Below, one piece after another: positions 42,503 to 51,156 of a DNA stretch of 51,333 bases. The translations under genes were made by a program, and so were the position numbers. The stretch covers positions 1 to 51,333 of the forward strand of contig JAFTPG010000028.1 of the NCBI GenBank assembly GCA_017463375.1, given 5' to 3'. Position 1 is the first letter of the stretch. Each line of letters opens with the position of its first letter. The notes beneath the pieces were generated by a model. It saw nothing but the letters and a program-made list of their open reading frames with translations, made no database searches and was not told the DNA's origin. Origin of the DNA: Ruminococcus sp. GTDB taxonomy: Bacteria > Bacillota > Clostridia > Oscillospirales > Ruminococcaceae.

Positions 42503-44902
42503 ATGAGATTCAGTAAAATTGCTGCTGCGGTTTCATCACTCGTAATTGCTTCGGGTATGGCTGCTTACGCTCCGCAGCAGAATACTGTCACAAATGCAAA
42601 TGCTGAAGCTTCATCCAATTATAATTATGCCGAAGCTTTGCAGAAGTCAATGTTCTTCTACGAGGTTCAGCAGGCAGGCGAGCTTCCTGAGTGGAATGAG
42701 GTTTCATGGCGTGCCGACTCCATGTTAAAGGAGGATGGAACAGATGCCGATGTAATTCCCGGAGGCTGGTTCGATGCCGGCGACCACCTCAAGTTTACGC
42801 TTACCAATGCGTATACAGCTTCTGTACTGGCATGGGGTCTTATCGAGTACGAGGACGCAGTCAAGGAAGTTGGACTTTATGAGTCATACCTCCAGAACCT
42901 CAAATGGGGTCTTGATTATGTAGCTGCGTGCGACCTCGGTGACAGCGTTATCGGTACTATAGGTGACGACGCTTTCGACCATGTATGGTATGGAAGTCCT
43001 GAGGTTTATATCAGAAAGTTTAACCTCAAGAGCGGTTCAGAGGACAGACCTTACGATACCATTACTTGTACAACAACTGTTGCGGAAATGGCGGCTGCTC
43101 TTGCCGGAGGATATATCATCTTCAAGGACAGCGACCCTGAGACTGCGAATAATTATCTTGAACACGCTGTAAGTCTTTTCGAGCTTGCAAATGAAACCTG
43201 GAGCAACGACGACATGGGCGTTCAGGAGAAGTATTACAGCACAAAGCATAATTCCGGTACTGACAACTTCGTTGACGAGCTCTTCTATGCGGCAAACTGG
43301 ATGTATATGGCTACAGGCGATCAGGCTTACCTTGATAAGTGCGAGAGTGATTATATCCCGATTTTCCCGCTTGAAAACCAGTCAACCAGCCGAAAGTATA
43401 CATGGGGCTTCTGTTGGGATGACACAACTCAGGCAGCTGCACTCCTCTATGCTCAGAATACAGGCAAGCAGGAGTGGATTGACCACGTTTCACATCACCT
43501 CGATTACTGGATGGACGGCTATGGCGGCAAGGTAGTAAATAAAACTCCTGACGGACTTTCTCACCTTGACCAGTGGGGAAGCCTGAGATATGCTGCAAAT
43601 ACCTCATGGATTGCATTCCTTGCCTGCGATACTATCTTTGCAGATGATGCTGCTCTCTGCGAGAAGTACAATACATGGGCAAAGTCACAGATGGATTATG
43701 CTTTCGGCGACAATGACCTCGGACTTTCCTACGTTGTTGGTATGGGCGAGAAGAATCCTGTGAACATCCACCACAGAGGTGCTTCCGGTATCTATGATGA
43801 CCACTGGAATCAGCTCGGTGAAGAGCCTTCAGAGGGCGAGTACTGGCAGACAGAATATGCACACGTTCTTTACGGTGCGCTCGAGGGCGGTCCGAACCAG
43901 GATGGCTCATTCAATGATTCCAACGGTTCATATACAAACACTGAGGTTGCTATCGACTACAACGCAGGCTGGACAGCTGCTCTCTGCGCTATGGTTGAGG
44001 ACTACGGCGGAGAGATTCTCGCTGACTTCCCTCCGACAGAGGAGCCTAAGTGGGCTGAGTGGGAAATTGCTGCAACTCTCAACGGCAGCGGAAACAGCTA
44101 CACTGAAATCAAGGCTTGGGCTATGAACCACACTGCTTGGCCGGCAAGAGTAGAGAAGAATATTTCTTACCGCTACTACTTCGACGTTTCTGAAGTCCTC
44201 GCAGCAGGACTTTCAGTGGATGATATTACTGTAAAGAGCAACTCACAGCAGTATCAGGAAGGACAGCAGGGTTATGCAACTGTTACAGGTCCATACAAGT
44301 ACGAGGGAGACGCAAGCGGAAACACATATTACGCTCTCATTCAGTTCGAGGACGGCAGAGCTATCCAGCCTACCGGACAGAGCGAGCATAGAGACGAGGT
44401 GCAGTTCAGAATTTCCATCCCGGATGCGATCAATGGTCAGTCGACTGCCGGTGCTTGGGATCCGACAAATGACTGGTCGTATGAGTCAATTCCCGACGCT
44501 CCTAACAACCTCCTCGCTGATGAGGCACTCAATGACCATATTACAATGTATGTAGACAACGTTCTCGTATGGGGTACAGAGCCGGACGGAACAACTCCCG
44601 ATGACGTACAGCCTTCAACAGATCCGACTACAGAGCCGACAACTGCTCCCACAACAGAGGCAGATGATGATATTCTTTACGGTGACGCTAATCTCAGCGG
44701 AGTTGTAGAGATCTCCGACGCAGTTAAAATTATGAGCTACGTTACAGATAAGGAAAAATATCCGCTCAGCGACGCTGAAATGAATGTTGCTGACGTATAT
44801 CAGCGCGGCGACGGTATCAGTAATATGGACGCTCTCGCTGTTCAGAAGAAGCTTGCTCAGCTGATAACAGGGCTTCCGGAATCAACGTATGTAACAACAT
44901 AA
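42503..44902 (+). CDS. cellulosomal GH9 cellulase with CBM3c and dockerin
   Basis: A 799-residue exported endoglucanase. Signal peptide residues 1-35 (to NANAEA); GH9 catalytic domain about 38-505 with Asp 91 and Asp 94 in GGWFDAGDH as base residues, the NIHHRG motif at 421-426 and proton donor Glu 481 in NTEVAIDYNAGW; CBM3c about 515-692, which in theme-B GH9 enzymes feeds the chain and gives processivity; a Thr/Pro linker (700-720); dockerin 724-795 with DANLSGVVEISDA and DVYQRGDGISNMD. It should hydrolyse beta-1,4-glucan at the cell surface in a scaffoldin complex. It has its own promoter and terminator. Confidence 0.95.
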   Translation: MRFSKIAAAVSSLVIASGMAAYAPQQNTVTNANAEASSNYNYAEALQKSMFFYEVQQAGELPEWNEVSWRADSMLKEDGTDADVIPGGWFDAGDHLKFTLTNAYTASVLAWGLIEYEDAVKEVGLYESYLQNLKWGLDYVAACDLGDSVIGTIGDDAFDHVWYGSPEVYIRKFNLKSGSEDRPYDTITCTTTVAEMAAALAGGYIIFKDSDPETANNYLEHAVSLFELANETWSNDDMGVQEKYYSTKHNSGTDNFVDELFYAANWMYMATGDQAYLDKCESDYIPIFPLENQSTSRKYTWGFCWDDTTQAAALLYAQNTGKQEWIDHVSHHLDYWMDGYGGKVVNKTPDGLSHLDQWGSLRYAANTSWIAFLACDTIFADDAALCEKYNTWAKSQMDYAFGDNDLGLSYVVGMGEKNPVNIHHRGASGIYDDHWNQLGEEPSEGEYWQTEYAHVLYGALEGGPNQDGSFNDSNGSYTNTEVAIDYNAGWTAALCAMVEDYGGEILADFPPTEEPKWAEWEIAATLNGSGNSYTEIKAWAMNHTAWPARVEKNISYRYYFDVSEVLAAGLSVDDITVKSNSQQYQEGQQGYATVTGPYKYEGDASGNTYYALIQFEDGRAIQPTGQSEHRDEVQFRISIPDAINGQSTAGAWDPTNDWSYESIPDAPNNLLADEALNDHITMYVDNVLVWGTEPDGTTPDDVQPSTDPTTEPTTAPTTEADDDILYGDANLSGVVEISDAVKIMSYVTDKEKYPLSDAEMNVADVYQRGDGISNMDALAVQKKLAQLITGLPESTYVTT

Positions 44903-44923
44903 TACAAATTTACAAAACATTCA

Positions 44924-44952
44924 AGAGGAGGCCTTGCGTCTCCTCTGTTTTT
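44924..44952 (+). terminator. terminator of the first GH9 gene
   Basis: AGAGGAG (44924-44930) pairs with CTCCTCT (44940-44946), followed by GTTTTTTA. Confidence 0.82.
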
Positions 44953-45025
44953 TACATAAATTTGTCTGAAATGCACAAAAATCACTCCTTGGTATTAGGA
45001 GAATGCACGAAATTCTGGAAATCTA

Positions 45026-45054
45026 TTTACTTTTTTTTCAAGATATAATATAAT
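45026..45054 (+). promoter_or_regulatory. promoter of the second GH9 gene
   Basis: TTTACT (45026-45031), 17-base spacer rich in T, TATAAT (45049-45054); expected start near 45061, about 140 bases before the ATG. Confidence 0.8.
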
Positions 45055-45060
45055 AATGAA

Positions 45061-45155
45061 TGAAAGGTGAGCTATCGGTGCACGCTGCGTGACAGCACTT
45101 GCCTTTCATATAAATTAAGGTATAACCGCAATGTTTGCACTGGCATTGCGTTATA
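45061..45155 (+). promoter_or_regulatory. structured 5' leader of the second GH9 gene
   Basis: Two hairpins fill the leader. The first closes TGAAAGG (45061-45067, at the predicted 5' end) with CCTTTCA (45102-45108) and has an inner GTGC/GCAC stem. The second pairs TATAAC-C-GCAATG (45121-45133) with CATTGCGTTATA (45144-45155), 12 bp with one bulged C. Neither has a T-run, so they are not simple terminators; a 5' stabiliser or ligand/protein site is more likely. Confidence 0.65.
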
Positions 45156-45201
45156 ATTGTTCATCTAATATATTTTTTAAACTTTCAGGGAGGGTACAAT
45201 A

Positions 45202-48195
45202 ATGCACAAGAAAATGGTAAAAGCAATTACCGGTAGCCTTATGGCTGCAACAATGGCTGCTACTACAGCTGCTGCTTTTGTTGCTCCTATGAGCGCTTCT
45301 GCAGGTAACTGTCTCGGTCAGAACGACTTCGATGATGGAGTTGGTCTTCCTTGGCATACTTGCGTAACACAGCCTGCTAAGCAGACATTTGAAATCGCTG
45401 ACGGTGTTTACAGAACTACTATCGACAACGTTGGTGGTGTTGCAAACGGCGCTGAGTCAAGATGGGACGTTCAGTTCAGACACAGAAGCCTCCACATCCA
45501 CTCAGGTCATACATACAAGATCAGCTTTGATATCAACTCAACTGCTGACGGTGAGCTTGCTACTCATCTTGCTGACCTTGCTGGTGAGAACCCCCAGTGG
45601 CTCAGTAACCACGGCGGTACACAGGCTTGGAACTACACAAACACAAGCTGCGGCAGCTGTCCTAACGGTCACGGCCAGAGCAGCGGTAACATCAAGATCA
45701 AGAAGGGTGACAACCACTTCGAGTCAGAATTCACAGCTACAGGCACTATTGAAGTTGCTGAGTGGGCATTCCACTACGGCGGTGCTGGTGAGTTCCAGGA
45801 TAAGGACTGCTTCCCGGTTGGCACAACTCTCGAATTCGATAACATGAAGCTCGAGTGCGTATCCTGCGGCGATACTTTCAAGAGCAAGGAAGAGACACCT
45901 TGTCTTTGGGATACTTCAAATGAGCTCGGTGTTGTTACAGCTAGAAACGACGTAAGAATTAACCAGCAGGGTTACTTCACAAACCTTTCAAAGAAGGCTA
46001 CTTACGCTACAGATGAGGCTATTTCTTCACCTGTATCTTATGTAATCAAGAACTCCAGCGGTACTGTTGTATACGAGGGCACAGCTGAGTCAGGCTCTGT
46101 AAAGGATACAGATTCAGGCGAGTACGTTCAGATCCTCGACTTCACAGACGCTGATATTCCTGAGGGCGACGGCTACTACATCGAGGTAGACGATGCTCAC
46201 ACATGGACAAACGAAAAGACTGGCGAAACATTTGACATGCACATCAGCCATCCTTTCGCTATCAACAACAATATCTATGACGGCATGCTCAAGAACGCTC
46301 TCAACTACTACTATCAGAACCGTTCAGGTATTGATATTGAAGAGAAGTACATCACTTCTGGTGATACAAAGACTCTCGCTCACGAGGGCGGTCATGCTCC
46401 TTCAGATATGGCTTACGTTCAGTCTGAGTGGGTACCGTCATATGCAGGTGTATTTGATGGTGACAAGACATACCAGATCGACTGCTACGGCGGTTGGTAT
46501 GATGCTGGTGACCACGGTAAGTACGTTGTAAACGGTGGTATCTCTGTATGGACACTCCAGAACATCTATGAGTGGTCTAAGGCTCAGGGCACAGATTCAA
46601 AGTTTGCTGATGGCAAGACTATGGCTATTCCTGAGCAGACAAACGGCAAGCCTGATATCCTCGACGAGGCTAGAGTAGAGCTTGAGTGGATGATCGACAG
46701 CATGGTTGTTAAGTCAGCTGATCCTTACTATGGTAAGTATGCAGGCATGGTTTACCACAAGATGCACGACCATAAGTGGACAGGACTTGCTACAAAGCCT
46801 TATGATTATCAGGATGAGTGGGGCACAACTCGTATTGTTAAGCCACCGTCATACGCTGCTTCACTGAACCTTGCTGCTGCTGCTGCACAGGCTGCACGTC
46901 TCTGGAAGGGCATTGATGATACATTCGCTGCTAAGTGCCTCACAGCTGCTGAGAACGCTTACAAGGCAGTTAAGGATAACTATGCTGCTTACGACGAGGC
47001 TAAGGATAAGGATAACCCGAATTCACTCTACGCTCCTCTCGACCAGGCTATCGGCGGCGGTGCTTACGGTGATAACTACGTTGATGACGATATGTACTGG
47101 GCAGCTTGTGAGCTTTACGCTACAACAGGCGACGCTTCATACTACAATGACCTCAAGGGATATAACAATCCTAACAATGATCTCGGAACTGATAAGGCAT
47201 TCAGCCTTACAACATCACTCGGTGGTGGTGAGAACAGCGGTTCATTCAGCTCATTCAACTGGGGCTGTACAGCTGGTCTCGGTACTCTGACACTTTACCT
47301 CAACAAGGACAACAGCGCTCTCACAAGCCTTACAGCTGAGAACGTAGCTACAATTGAGTCCTCTATCGTTGCTGCTGCTCAGGCTTACGTTGATAAGGAA
47401 AATGAGCAGGGTATGGGTATTCCTTACCAGAGCACAACATTCCAGGATGCTATCAACATCGGTGAAGGCATCGACGTTTACGGTTATGAGTGGGGTTCAA
47501 ACTCATTCGTTGTAAACAACGCTATCGTTATGGCTTATGCTTACGACATCAAGGGCACTAACGAGTTCATCAGCGGTGTATCTACTGCTATGGACTACAT
47601 CCTCGGACGTAACGCTAACGGTATCTCTTATGTAACAGGCTACGGCGAGTATGCTTACTCACGTCCTCACCACAGATACTGGTCATATGAGCTCGACAAC
47701 ACATTCCCGATGGCTCCTGCTGGTGTAATGTCAGGTGGTCCCGGACAGGGTCTCCAGGATCCTTACGTTGCTGGTCTCGGCTACGACAGAGATACTGCTG
47801 CTCCTCAGACATGTTACGTTGACTCTATCGAGGCTTGGTCTGTAAACGAGGTTACAATCAACTGGAACGCTCCGTTCGCTTGGGTTGTTTCATTCCTCGA
47901 GGACGAGGCTGCTGACGCTCCCGAGCCGGGTCAGGATCCTACAGATGATCCCGGTACTTCAGATTCAGATCTTGAAGTTACTCTCTGGGGTGACGCTGAC
48001 TGCAACGGCGTAGTTAATATCAACGACGCTGCTGTAATCATGAGCTATGTTTCTAACAGAGAAGCAAGCCCGATCACAGCTCAGGGCTTAGTGAATGCTG
48101 ACGTTTACCAGAACGGTGACGGACTTTCCAACATGGATGCTCTCTCAGTTCAGAAGAAGCTTGCACAGCTCATTGCTGAACTTCCTGAGTCTTAA
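45202..48195 (+). CDS. large cellulosomal GH9 cellulase with N-terminal CBM4-like and Ig-like modules
   Basis: A 997-residue exported enzyme. Signal peptide 1-34; a CBM4-like beta-sandwich about 36-220, followed by a Cys-containing segment (CVSCGD, C234); a cellulase N-terminal Ig-like domain about 248-355 (RINQQGYFTNLSKKA); GH9 domain about 357-900 with GGWYDAGDH (Asp 434, Asp 437), RPHHR at 821-825 and donor Glu 883 in VNEVTINW; acidic Pro linker; dockerin 929-995 with DADCNGVVNIND and DVYQNGDGLSNMD. The architecture matches CbhA/CelK-like or theme-D GH9 enzymes that often act as cellobiohydrolases. Codons are strongly biased, suggesting high expression. Confidence 0.95.
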   Translation: MHKKMVKAITGSLMAATMAATTAAAFVAPMSASAGNCLGQNDFDDGVGLPWHTCVTQPAKQTFEIADGVYRTTIDNVGGVANGAESRWDVQFRHRSLHIHSGHTYKISFDINSTADGELATHLADLAGENPQWLSNHGGTQAWNYTNTSCGSCPNGHGQSSGNIKIKKGDNHFESEFTATGTIEVAEWAFHYGGAGEFQDKDCFPVGTTLEFDNMKLECVSCGDTFKSKEETPCLWDTSNELGVVTARNDVRINQQGYFTNLSKKATYATDEAISSPVSYVIKNSSGTVVYEGTAESGSVKDTDSGEYVQILDFTDADIPEGDGYYIEVDDAHTWTNEKTGETFDMHISHPFAINNNIYDGMLKNALNYYYQNRSGIDIEEKYITSGDTKTLAHEGGHAPSDMAYVQSEWVPSYAGVFDGDKTYQIDCYGGWYDAGDHGKYVVNGGISVWTLQNIYEWSKAQGTDSKFADGKTMAIPEQTNGKPDILDEARVELEWMIDSMVVKSADPYYGKYAGMVYHKMHDHKWTGLATKPYDYQDEWGTTRIVKPPSYAASLNLAAAAAQAARLWKGIDDTFAAKCLTAAENAYKAVKDNYAAYDEAKDKDNPNSLYAPLDQAIGGGAYGDNYVDDDMYWAACELYATTGDASYYNDLKGYNNPNNDLGTDKAFSLTTSLGGGENSGSFSSFNWGCTAGLGTLTLYLNKDNSALTSLTAENVATIESSIVAAAQAYVDKENEQGMGIPYQSTTFQDAINIGEGIDVYGYEWGSNSFVVNNAIVMAYAYDIKGTNEFISGVSTAMDYILGRNANGISYVTGYGEYAYSRPHHRYWSYELDNTFPMAPAGVMSGGPGQGLQDPYVAGLGYDRDTAAPQTCYVDSIEAWSVNEVTINWNAPFAWVVSFLEDEAADAPEPGQDPTDDPGTSDSDLEVTLWGDADCNGVVNINDAAVIMSYVSNREASPITAQGLVNADVYQNGDGLSNMDALSVQKKLAQLIAELPES

Positions 48196-48208
48196 TTAAA
48201 CAAAATTT

Positions 48209-48238
48209 AAGGGATGCAGAAATGCATCCCTTTTTTTG
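48209..48238 (+). terminator. terminator of the second GH9 gene
   Basis: AAGGGATGCA (48209-48218), loop GAAA, TGCATCCCTT (48223-48232), then TTTTT. Confidence 0.92.
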
Positions 48239-48288
48239 TAATTTAAAACATCAGCTGCGGAAAGTCAGGCAGTTGCAGCAGAGCAAAA

Positions 48289-48318
48289 GAAAAGGCATCC
48301 CGAAGGATGCCTTTTTTA
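48289..48318. terminator. rplKA terminator
   Basis: AAAAGGCATCC, loop CGAA, GGATGCCTTTT (48289-48315), next to the rplA stop; symmetric T-runs allow both directions. Confidence 0.9.
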
Positions 48319-48326
48319 TACTTTAA

Positions 48327-49022
48327 TCAAACACCGTACTTTGTTGTAGCAACCGGAACTCCGGGGCCCATAGTAGATGTAACTGTGCAGGACTTGAGGT
48401 AAGTACCCTTAGCTGCAGCAGGCTTAGCCTTAACGATAGCTTCCATAAGAGTATTGAAGTTCTCCTCGAGCTTTTCAGCGCCGAAAGAAGCCTTGCCGAT
48501 AGGGCAGTGGATAATATTTGTCTTATCAAGACGGTACTCGATCTTACCAGCCTTAGCCTCAGTAACAGCCTTAGCAACGTCAGGAGTAACAGTACCAGCC
48601 TTCGGGTTAGGCATAAGACCACGAGGTCCGAGAACCTTACCGAGACGACCAACGAGACCCATCATGTCAGGTGAAGCAACAACAACGTCGAAGTCCATCC
48701 AGTTTTCCTTCATGATCTTGTCAACGAGATCCATACCGCCAACATACTCAGCGCCGGCAGCCTGAGCAGCCTCATACTTATCTTCCTTACAGAAAACGCA
48801 CACTCTAACGTTCTTACCAGTACCGTTAGGGAGAACTACAGCGCCTCTAACCTGCTGGTCAGCGTGTCTTGAGTCAACGCCGAGACGAACGTGTGCTTCG
48901 ATTGTTTCATCAAACTTAGCCTTTGCGTTCTTGCAAACTAAGTCAAGAGCCTCAACGGACTCATAAAGCTTTGCAGAATCAACAGCCTTTGCGCTGTCAA
49001 CATATTTCTTGCCGTGTTTCAT
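48327..49022 (-). CDS. rplA: 50S ribosomal protein L1
   Basis: A 231-residue L1 protein: [16 protein letters not shown] start, then [36 protein letters not shown] with [12 protein letters not shown], and [21 protein letters not shown]1 binds 23S helices 76-78 and represses its own mRNA; a mimic of that site lies directly upstream at 49042-49096. Last gene of the rpmG-secE-nusG-rplK-rplA run. Confidence 0.97.
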   Translation of the reverse strand: MKHGKKYVDSAKAVDSAKLYESVEALDLVCKNAKAKFDETIEAHVRLGVDSRHADQQVRGAVVLPNGTGKNVRVCVFCKEDKYEAAQAAGAEYVGGMDLVDKIMKENWMDFDVVVASPDMMGLVGRLGKVLGPRGLMPNPKAGTVTPDVAKAVTEAKAGKIEYRLDKTNIIHCPIGKASFGAEKLEENFNTLMEAIVKAKPAAAKGTYLKSCTVTSTMGPGVPVATTKYGV

Positions 49023-49041
49023 TATATTTCCTCCTATTTAA

Positions 49042-49096
49042 GTGGTAATACCGGGAGCTTAGACGCTTACCCGATTAGCGGAATTTTCCTCCCACC
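49042..49096 (-). promoter_or_regulatory. L1-binding rRNA mimic before rplA
   Basis: On the minus strand GGTGGGAGG (49096-49088) and GGTATTACCAC (49052-49042) frame a stem-loop, matching the two conserved strands of the L1 site in 23S rRNA (GGUGGGAGG and AAAUACCACC). It ends about 10 bases before the AGGAGG of rplA. An AAGAACC/GGTTCTT hairpin lies just upstream. Confidence 0.72.
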
Positions 49097-49148
49097 ATGA
49101 GAAGTCAGAATAAGAACCGAGGTTCTTTATCTTCATTCAAAAAATTAA

Positions 49149-49574
49149 TTAGTCAACAACTACAACGCCCATTGAACGAGCTGTACCTGCGATCATGCTC
49201 ATAGCTGCCTCGAGAGAACCAGCATTGAGATCGGGCATCTTCTGCTCAGCGATCTTCTGGAGCTGCTCCTTAGTGATGTTAGCAACCTTGTTCTTGTTGG
49301 GAACACCGGAACCGCTGTTGATATTGCAAGCCTTCTTGATAAGAACTGCAGCGGGCGGAGTCTTAGTGATGAAAGTGAAAGAACGGTCAGCGTAAACTGT
49401 GATAACAACAGGGATAATCATACCGATGTCGTTCTTAGTTCTCTCATTGAATTCCTTTGTGAATGCCATGATATTAACGCCGTGCTGACCGAGTGCCGGA
49501 CCAACAGGCGGTGCAGGAGTAGCCTTTCCTGCTGCGATCTGAAGCTTAATGTAGCCAACTACTTTCTGTGCCAT
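49149..49574 (-). CDS. rplK: 50S ribosomal protein L11
   Basis: A 141-residue L11: [20 protein letters not shown], then [38 protein letters not shown] and the closing [14 protein letters not shown]. It builds the GTPase-associated centre with 23S rRNA. It is preceded by its own L1-site mimic and lies 93 bases after nusG. Confidence 0.97.
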   Translation of the reverse strand: MAQKVVGYIKLQIAAGKATPAPPVGPALGQHGVNIMAFTKEFNERTKNDIGMIIPVVITVYADRSFTFITKTPPAAVLIKKACNINSGSGVPNKNKVANITKEQLQKIAEQKMPDLNAGSLEAAMSMIAGTARSMGVVVVD

Positions 49575-49594
49575 GTATTCGCACCTCCATAAAT

Positions 49595-49634
49595 GTGGTA
49601 AATGGCGAGATAAGAATTATTTTATCTCTCCCAC
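49595..49634 (-). promoter_or_regulatory. L1-binding rRNA mimic before rplK
   Basis: On the minus strand GTGGGAG (49634-49628), a GATAA/TTATC stem, then ATTTACCAC (49603-49595): the same pair of strands as the 23S L1 site. GGAGGTG for rplK follows at once, so bound L1 would cover the ribosome binding site. Confidence 0.7.
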
Positions 49635-49667
49635 TGAAATCCCATGCGGATTTCTTTTTGACCTGAA

Positions 49668-50195
49668 CTAATCCTCCACGAGGACGACCTGATTGATAGG
49701 AAGAGTCGTGGGGGTTTCTCGACCGAACATTGAGACGAGAACGTCAACAGTTTTATCGTCGAGATTAATGCTCTGTACGACGCCAACGAAGCCGTCCATA
49801 GCAGTACCTGAAATACGAACGTGGTCGCCCTCCTTGAAGTTGACCTCGATAGAGGAAACCTCGATGCCGAAGAGCTGCTTAACCTCTTCATCTGACAGGG
49901 GAGTAGGCTCTGAAGCAGGACCTACGAAGCCTGTACAGCCTCTTGTATTTCTGACAACGTACCATGAATCGTCCGTGACGACCATTTTCAGCAAAACGTA
50001 ACCGGGATAAGTCTTACGCTCAATTTCCTTAGTCTTGCCGTCGGTGATTTCGGTCACCATTTCAGTAGGAACTCTAACTTCCTGGATAAGATCATGAAGC
50101 TTACGGTTTTCGACAACCTTTTCAATATTCTGAGCAACCTTATTTTCGTAGCCCGAATAGGTATGAATGACATACCACTTTGCTGCTTCTGACAT
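49668..50195 (-). CDS. nusG: transcription elongation factor NusG
   Basis: A 175-residue NusG: NGN domain opening AAKWYVIHTYSGYENKVAQN with YPGYVLLKM and VRNTRGCTGFVG, then a KOW domain (FKEGDHVRISGTAMDGFVGVV). It binds RNA polymerase and couples transcription with ribosomes or Rho. AGGAGG lies 6 bases before the start. Confidence 0.97.
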   Translation of the reverse strand: MSEAAKWYVIHTYSGYENKVAQNIEKVVENRKLHDLIQEVRVPTEMVTEITDGKTKEIERKTYPGYVLLKMVVTDDSWYVVRNTRGCTGFVGPASEPTPLSDEEVKQLFGIEVSSIEVNFKEGDHVRISGTAMDGFVGVVQSINLDDKTVDVLVSMFGRETPTTLPINQVVLVED

Positions 50196-50221
50196 TACAA
50201 ATCCTCCTTAGATTTCCTGTT

Positions 50222-50458
50222 TTAGTGGTTATAGACAAGATCCATCAGCTTGAGGAAGCCTGCATCAAGCAGACCAACCAGTGCTGCTGCCATAGCAACG
50301 ACAGCGACAACAACAGCAGTGTTGTTAACGACAGTTTTCTTTGACGGCCAAACCACTTTCTTGAATTCGCTTTTTAAGTCCTTGAACCATTTAGAAACCT
50401 TACCGGGCTTCTTCTTAGTGGACTTTTCCGAAGTTGTATTTTCTTTATCCTTAGCCAT
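50222..50458 (-). CDS. secE: preprotein translocase subunit SecE
   Basis: A 78-residue protein with a Lys-rich N-terminus, the amphipathic KVSKWFKDLKSEFKKVVWPS helix with the conserved Trp-Pro-Ser, and one membrane helix (VNNTAVVVAVVAMAAALVGL). It clamps SecY. It lies between rpmG and nusG as in most Firmicutes. Confidence 0.95.
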   Translation of the reverse strand: MAKDKENTTSEKSTKKKPGKVSKWFKDLKSEFKKVVWPSKKTVVNNTAVVVAVVAMAAALVGLLDAGFLKLMDLVYNH

Positions 50459-50472
50459 AATACCCCTCCGAA

Positions 50473-50622
50473 TTACTTAGTTTCCTTGTGAAGAGTGTGT
50501 TTTCTGCAGAACTTGCAATGCTTATTCATTTCGAGTCTGTCAGGGTCATTCTTCTTGTTCTTCTTGGAAACATAGTTGCGCTGCTTGCACTCTGTACAAG
50601 CTAAAGTAACCTTTACTCTCAT
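50473..50622 (-). CDS. rpmG: 50S ribosomal protein L33
   Basis: A 49-residue protein translated from the minus strand: [19 protein letters not shown], then [19 protein letters not shown] and KHTLHKETK. The four cysteines (CTEC and CKFC) form the zinc ribbon of the C+ form of L33. AGGAGGTG precedes the ATG at 50622. It is first in the secE-nusG-rplK-rplA cluster, with the promoter at 50730-50758. Confidence 0.95.
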   Translation of the reverse strand: MRVKVTLACTECKQRNYVSKKNKKNDPDRLEMNKHCKFCRKHTLHKETK

Positions 50623-50729
50623 ATCGGCACCTCCTGAAATAGTACTTCTTCCGCTTCACGGCGGAAGGTAGGTTGTTTGCCTCCCTCAAAAATCGGGGCA
50701 AAAAAATAAACCCCTAATGAGGTACTATA

Positions 50730-50758
50730 ATTATAACACTTCCCCCTGAGCTTGTCAA
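50730..50758 (-). promoter_or_regulatory. rpmG-secE-nusG promoter
   Basis: On the minus strand TTGACA (50758-50753), 17-base spacer, TATAAT (50735-50730). The leader of about 100 bases has a TTCCGC/GCGGAA hairpin near 50648-50668 and a GGGG/CCCC pairing near 50694-50715. The noncoding stretch 50623-50932 holds this promoter, the leader and a terminator; between 50760 and 50899 I see only a GTAGGGGC motif near 50850. Confidence 0.88.
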
Positions 50759-50899
50759 GGCTTTTTTTACGATTTTTTGGGATTTTTCGCAAAAAACCTG
50801 ATTTAGTGAGCTGCAGATGCTGGCAATAAGAAGCTTAATAAGTAGGGGCACTCACCGACTGCTACTAATTTAATATATTATATTGAATGCGATGAGAAT

Positions 50900-50935
50900 A
50901 GCCCGGACAGCAGAATGTGTCCGGGCTTTCTTTTA
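50900..50935. terminator. terminator next to the small hydrophobic ORF
   Basis: AGCCCGGACA (50900-50909) pairs with TGTCCGGGCT (50918-50927). The plus-strand side has TTCTTTTA; the minus-strand side TATTCTC is weaker. It lies 6 bases beyond the small ORF's stop codon. Confidence 0.8.
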
Positions 50936-51007
50936 CTTAAGGAGACCGAGAAGTACATTGCATCCACCAGCAACCCAAAAGCAAGCGAAGCACCATGTTG
51001 ATAACAT
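50933..51007 (-). CDS. 24-residue hydrophobic Cys/Trp peptide
   Basis: A minus-strand ORF with ATG at 51007, GAGGAGG 8 bases upstream, and stop at 50933-50935, reading MLSTWCFACFWV then AGGCNVLLGLLK. It has cysteines at 6, 9 and 16, two tryptophans and one basic residue, at the end; the whole length could span a membrane. A promoter with bracketing operators lies upstream and a terminator 6 bases downstream, so it looks like a complete one-gene unit opposite an XRE regulator. I know no family for it; it could be a signalling, toxin-like or regulatory peptide, or part of an sRNA. Confidence 0.6.
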   Translation of the reverse strand: MLSTWCFACFWVAGGCNVLLGLLK

Positions 51008-51033
51008 TCAAGTTTCCTCCTCTCAAATATTAT

Positions 51034-51092
51034 AACGGTTTACCGTTAACCATATGATATCACATTTTTCTGAAAAAGTCAACGGTTTACCG
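51034..51092 (-). promoter_or_regulatory. small-ORF promoter bracketed by two palindromic operators
   Basis: On the minus strand TTGACT (51082-51077), 17-base spacer, TATCAT (51059-51054). AACGGT-TT-ACCGTT (51034-51047), a perfect palindrome, covers the predicted start. A second copy, AACGGT-TT-ACCG (51081-51092), overlaps the -35 edge. The copies lie 47 bases apart and suit a dimeric repressor such as the adjacent XRE protein. Confidence 0.72.
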
Positions 51093-51156
51093 ACAATCAT
51101 TTTGTACAAAAAATGGTATTATAATTTATGAATATTGAACATGGAGGAGGAATCGG

